A DNA stretch of 64,000 bases, taken from contig NZ_JALJZV010000010.1 in NCBI RefSeq assembly GCF_024171535.1, positions 79,220 through 143,219 on the forward strand, given 5' to 3'. A program made the position numbers and the translations under genes. The stretch comes from Flavobacterium sp. HSC-61S13. Lineage in GTDB: Bacteria; Bacteroidota; Bacteroidia; Flavobacteriales; Flavobacteriaceae. The notes under the pieces are model-generated. The model searched no databases and was not told the DNA's origin. It worked only from the letters and a program-made list of their open reading frames with translations. Shown one piece after another: positions 61,190-64,000 of this stretch (within the stretch, counting starts at the first letter, position 1; each line of letters opens with the position of its first letter).

Positions 61190-64000
61190 CTATTTTTCAA
61201 AAACTTGTATAACAACATCTTTTAAATCATAAGTTACCGCCTTATTTGCCCCCGATTTAATTGATCCATCACTGGTTCCAACATTTTTGTTAAAAGTACT
61301 ACTCGCTGGTCTTACGGTGATTTTTACCGTATTTGAACCCGATAGATTGGTTACCTTGTCCAAAGGAATAAGAGCCATGTAAGAATCATACGCCGAATTC
61401 AGCCCAAAAGTATATCCTCCATATCGATAAAACTTATCTACAAATCGCTTTACTTCAATGTCATTAACGAGCACTCTAAATTCTACTTTAGCATACACTT
61501 CATTATTTCCTATGTAATTACCAATAGTAGTTATACCCGAAGTAACCTCAAATAACACTTGTAAATATTTAGTATTAGCCGGTTTATTATTTGTCTTAAT
61601 AGTCGCACTGAAAACCTCACCAGCTATTGCATTGGTATTAAAAAATATTCCTGCAGTAGCTTGATATGCCATCGTTGAATAATCAAAAGATTTTGACGTG
61701 TACGTTCCCGTTGAAATAAATCCCGTAAGTATATGTGAATTAAAATCCGGAACTTTGAAGCTCAAACCCGAATTCGCAATTGGATTTCCTGATGCATCTA
61801 TACCCAATTCATTATAATAAGTATAGGTTCCATCATTATTGTTGACCAACTTCGTTACTGTTTCATTTGATTTAACAATACTAGCTAGATTCACTTCCTT
61901 TTTGTCTCCGTTAACATCCGTGTACTCCAATAGAGTTCCATTAAAATACACATTACCACCTGCAGCGGTACTAAATAATTTTTGGATTTCAGCTTGTACG
62001 TTAGTATCCGCAATAATCTTATCAAATTCTTTAATTACTGAATCAGGAACGTTAATGATGGTTTCTACACCACCTTCTGATTTATAAGTATAGGTTCCGT
62101 CTGTATTATCAATCAAAGTCGTCAGCGTTTCGTTAGCTTTGACAAAACTTGATAAATCCACGCGTTGCTCTTGACCGTTAGTATCTTTGTAAACCAAGTC
62201 CGTGCCGTTATACGTCACATTTCCCTCGGCTTCTGAAACGATTTGCTCGATGATTTTTTTAACGGCTTCCGAGTTGTTGTTGACGATAGTCTCAAAGTTT
62301 TGAGATACCGCTAGGGGAACATCGATGACGGTCTGCGTACCGTCTTCCGATTGGTAAGTGTATTTACCATCGGCGCCAGCTACTAGAGTTGTAACGGTTT
62401 CATTGGCTTTAACTAGAGATCCTAAATCTACTGTTTGTTCTACTCCTTTTGCGTCTTTGTAAACTAGGTTTGTTCCGTTGTAAGTAACATTGCCTTCGAC
62501 TTCTGAGGCAATTTGTTCAATGATTTTTTTAACGGCTTCCGAGTTGTTATTGACGATAGTCTCAAAGTTTTGAGATACTGCTAGGGGAACATCGATGATG
62601 GTCTGCGTACCGTCTTCCGATTGGTAGGTGTATTTACCATCGGCGCCAGCTACTAGAGTTGTAACGGTTTCATTGGCTTTAACTAGAGATCCTAAGTCTA
62701 CTGTTTGTTCTACTCCTTTTGCGTCTTTGTAAACTAGGTTTGTTCCGTTGTAAGTAACATTGCCTTCGACTTCTGAGGCAATTTGTTCAATGATTTTTTT
62801 AACGACTTCCGAGTTGTTATTGACGATAGTCTCAAAGTTTTGAGATACTGCTAGGGGAACATCGATGGTGGTCTGCGTACCGTCTTCCGACAGATAAGTG
62901 TATTTACCATCGGCGCCAGCTACTAGAGTAGTTACGGTTTCATTGGCTTTAACTAGAGATCCTAAGTCTACTGTTTGTTCTACTCCTTTTGCGTCTTTGT
63001 AAACTAGGTTTGTTCCGTTGTAAGTAACATTGCCTTCGACTTCTGAGGCAATTTGTTCAATGATTTTTTTAACGACTTCCGAGTTGTTATTGACGATAGT
63101 CTCAAAGTTTTGAGATACTGCTAGGGGAACATCGATGGTGGTCTGCGTACCGTCTTCCGACAGATAAGTGTATTTACCATCGGCGCCAGCTACTAGAGTA
63201 GTTACGGTTTCATTGGCTTTAACTAGAGATCCTAAGTCTACTGTTTGTTCTACTCCTTTTGCGTCTTTGTAAACTAGGTTTGTTCCGTTGTAAGTAACAT
63301 TGCCTTCGACTTCTGAAGCAATTTGTTCTATGATTTTTTTAACGGCTTCCGAGTTGTTATTGACAATAGTCTCAAAGTTTTGAGATACCGCTAGGGGAAC
63401 ATCGATGATGGTCTGCGTACCGTCTTCCGATTGGTAAGTGTATTTACCATCGGCGCCAGCTACTAAAGTGGTAATCGTTTCGTTGGCTTTAACCAAACTT
63501 GATAAATCCACGCGTTGTTCTTGGCCCTTAGCGTCTTTGTACACCAAGTCCGTGCCGTTGTACGTCACATTTCCTTCGGCTTCTGAGACGATTTGCTCGA
63601 TGATTTTTTTAACAGCTTCTGAGTTGTTGTTGACAATAGTCTCAAAGTTTTGAGATACCGCTAGAGGAACGTCGATGATGGTCTGAGTACCGTCTTCCGA
63701 TAGGTAAGTGTATTTACCATCGGCACTAGCTATTATAGTCGTGATCGTTTCGTTGGCTTTGACCAAACTTGATAAATCCACGCGTTGTTCTTGACCCTTA
63801 GCGTCTTTGTACACCAAGTCCGTGCCGTTATACGTCACATTTCCCTCGGCTTCTGAGACAATTTGCTCGATGATTTTTTTGACAGTCTCCGAATTGTTGT
63901 TGACGATAGTCTCAAAGTTTTGAGATACTGCTAGGGGAACATCGATGATGGTCTGCGTACCGTCTTCCGATTGGTAAGTGTATTTACCATCGGCGCCAGC
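61190..64000 (-). CDS. Large repeat adhesin-like protein (5' end outside window)
   Basis: The frame is open to the right edge; the apparent start at 63838 is only a GTG inside a repeat. Tandem repeats of 90 residues (VTYNGT[DN]LVYKDAKG...EQ.VDL...KIIEQI.SE.EGN) fill it. Six near-identical and two diverged copies plus a partial ninth are visible. A ~185-residue non-repeat C-terminal domain (ILTGFISTGTYTSK ... DVVIQVFEK) lacks a T9SS sorting tail. It is likely a long surface adhesin comparable in context to SprB-type proteins. First visible gene of the operon with the CTD protein, PorP/SprF and OmpA/PD40. Confidence 0.85.
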   Translation of the reverse strand, partial: AGADGKYTYQSEDGTQTIIDVPLAVSQNFETIVNNNSETVKKIIEQIVSEAEGNVTYNGTDLVYKDAKGQEQRVDLSSLVKANETITTIIASADGKYTYLSEDGTQTIIDVPLAVSQNFETIVNNNSEAVKKIIEQIVSEAEGNVTYNGTDLVYKDAKGQEQRVDLSSLVKANETITTLVAGADGKYTYQSEDGTQTIIDVPLAVSQNFETIVNNNSEAVKKIIEQIASEVEGNVTYNGTNLVYKDAKGVEQTVDLGSLVKANETVTTLVAGADGKYTYLSEDGTQTTIDVPLAVSQNFETIVNNNSEVVKKIIEQIASEVEGNVTYNGTNLVYKDAKGVEQTVDLGSLVKANETVTTLVAGADGKYTYLSEDGTQTTIDVPLAVSQNFETIVNNNSEVVKKIIEQIASEVEGNVTYNGTNLVYKDAKGVEQTVDLGSLVKANETVTTLVAGADGKYTYQSEDGTQTIIDVPLAVSQNFETIVNNNSEAVKKIIEQIASEVEGNVTYNGTNLVYKDAKGVEQTVDLGSLVKANETVTTLVAGADGKYTYQSEDGTQTVIDVPLAVSQNFETIVNNNSEAVKKIIEQIVSEAEGNVTYNGTDLVYKDTNGQEQRVDLSSFVKANETLTTLIDNTDGTYTYKSEGGVETIINVPDSVIKEFDKIIADTNVQAEIQKLFSTAAGGNVYFNGTLLEYTDVNGDKKEVNLASIVKSNETVTKLVNNNDGTYTYYNELGIDASGNPIANSGLSFKVPDFNSHILTGFISTGTYTSKSFDYSTMAYQATAGIFFNTNAIAGEVFSATIKTNNKPANTKYLQVLFEVTSGITTIGNYIGNNEVYAKVEFRVLVNDIEVKRFVDKFYRYGGYTFGLNSAYDSYMALIPLDKVTNLSGSNTVKITVRPASSTFNKNVGTSDGSIKSGANKAVTYDLKDVVIQVFEK
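61952..64000 (-). repeat. Tandem 270-bp coding repeats in the adhesin gene
   Basis: Units begin at 63838, 63568, 63298, 63028, 62758 and 62488 (90 codons each) and at 62218 (89 codons, diverged). Another partial unit lies at 63839-64000. Units 3 and 4 (63298-62759) translate identically and appear nearly identical in DNA. Such recent identity points to expansion by slippage or recombination, and the copy number may vary between strains. Confidence 0.92.

Noticed and set aside
1..64000. tRNA, rRNA and intact insertion sequences
   Set aside because: I looked for cloverleaf-like and transposase-like sequences by eye and found none; a covariance-model search would be needed to exclude small RNAs.

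Overview
The window looks like chromosome from a low-GC member of the Bacteroidota, most likely a flavobacterium. The pointers are: -7 boxes of the TAnnTTTG type in front of several genes; type IX secretion (T9SS) sorting tails; a PorP/SprF-like protein; WG-repeat proteins; two Crp/Fnr regulators beside oxidoreductases; and A-rich ribosome binding regions. A genus such as Myroides or Flavobacterium is only a guess. I saw no rRNA, tRNA, CRISPR array or intact insertion sequence.

Layout, 1-17 kb. A TonB-dependent receptor runs off the left edge, followed by a b-type cytochrome and an FMN reductase. Next comes a damage-inducible mutagenesis cassette (3.9-10.4 kb). An autocleaving S24-type repressor is divergent from a Y-family polymerase, a DnaE2-like polymerase and a DnaQ plus GIY-YIG nuclease, with palindromic operators between. 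A DoxX-like protein and a decayed AbiEii-like fragment lead into an arsenic operon (arsR, DUF6428, arsC, acr3) with two identical ArsR-type operators. An AraC regulator, a Bcr/CflA exporter and a lipoprotein follow.

17-36 kb. A 95-bp repeat array (16.8-17.2 kb), related to a shorter array at 3.05-3.25 kb, precedes a run of oxidoreductases, small resistance-type enzymes and Crp/Fnr regulators. After an alpha/beta hydrolase come two tandem sialate O-acetylesterase-like genes (only one has a T9SS tail) and a secreted superoxide dismutase. A DNA-repair island follows (27.6-35.5 kb). It holds the four-gene ligase-associated set (PdeM phosphoesterase, Lhr-like helicase, ATP-dependent ligase, MBL-fold exonuclease), divergent from a radical-SAM DNA-repair protein and its DUF4130 partner.

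36-64 kb. This part is mostly envelope and regulation: an amidohydrolase, a surface-type lipoprotein, a DsrE protein and a small membrane protein under a Crp-type promoter, and two large WG-repeat proteins. A deletion scar joins the truncated halves of an AraC regulator and a 14-helix MFS exporter. Then come three tandem paralogues of an undescribed secreted family, two membrane-anchored AraC regulators, and a T9SS/gliding-type operon. In the operon a repeat adhesin (90-residue repeats, running off the right edge) is followed by a CTD-bearing protein, a PorP/SprF protein and an OmpA/PD40 lipoprotein.
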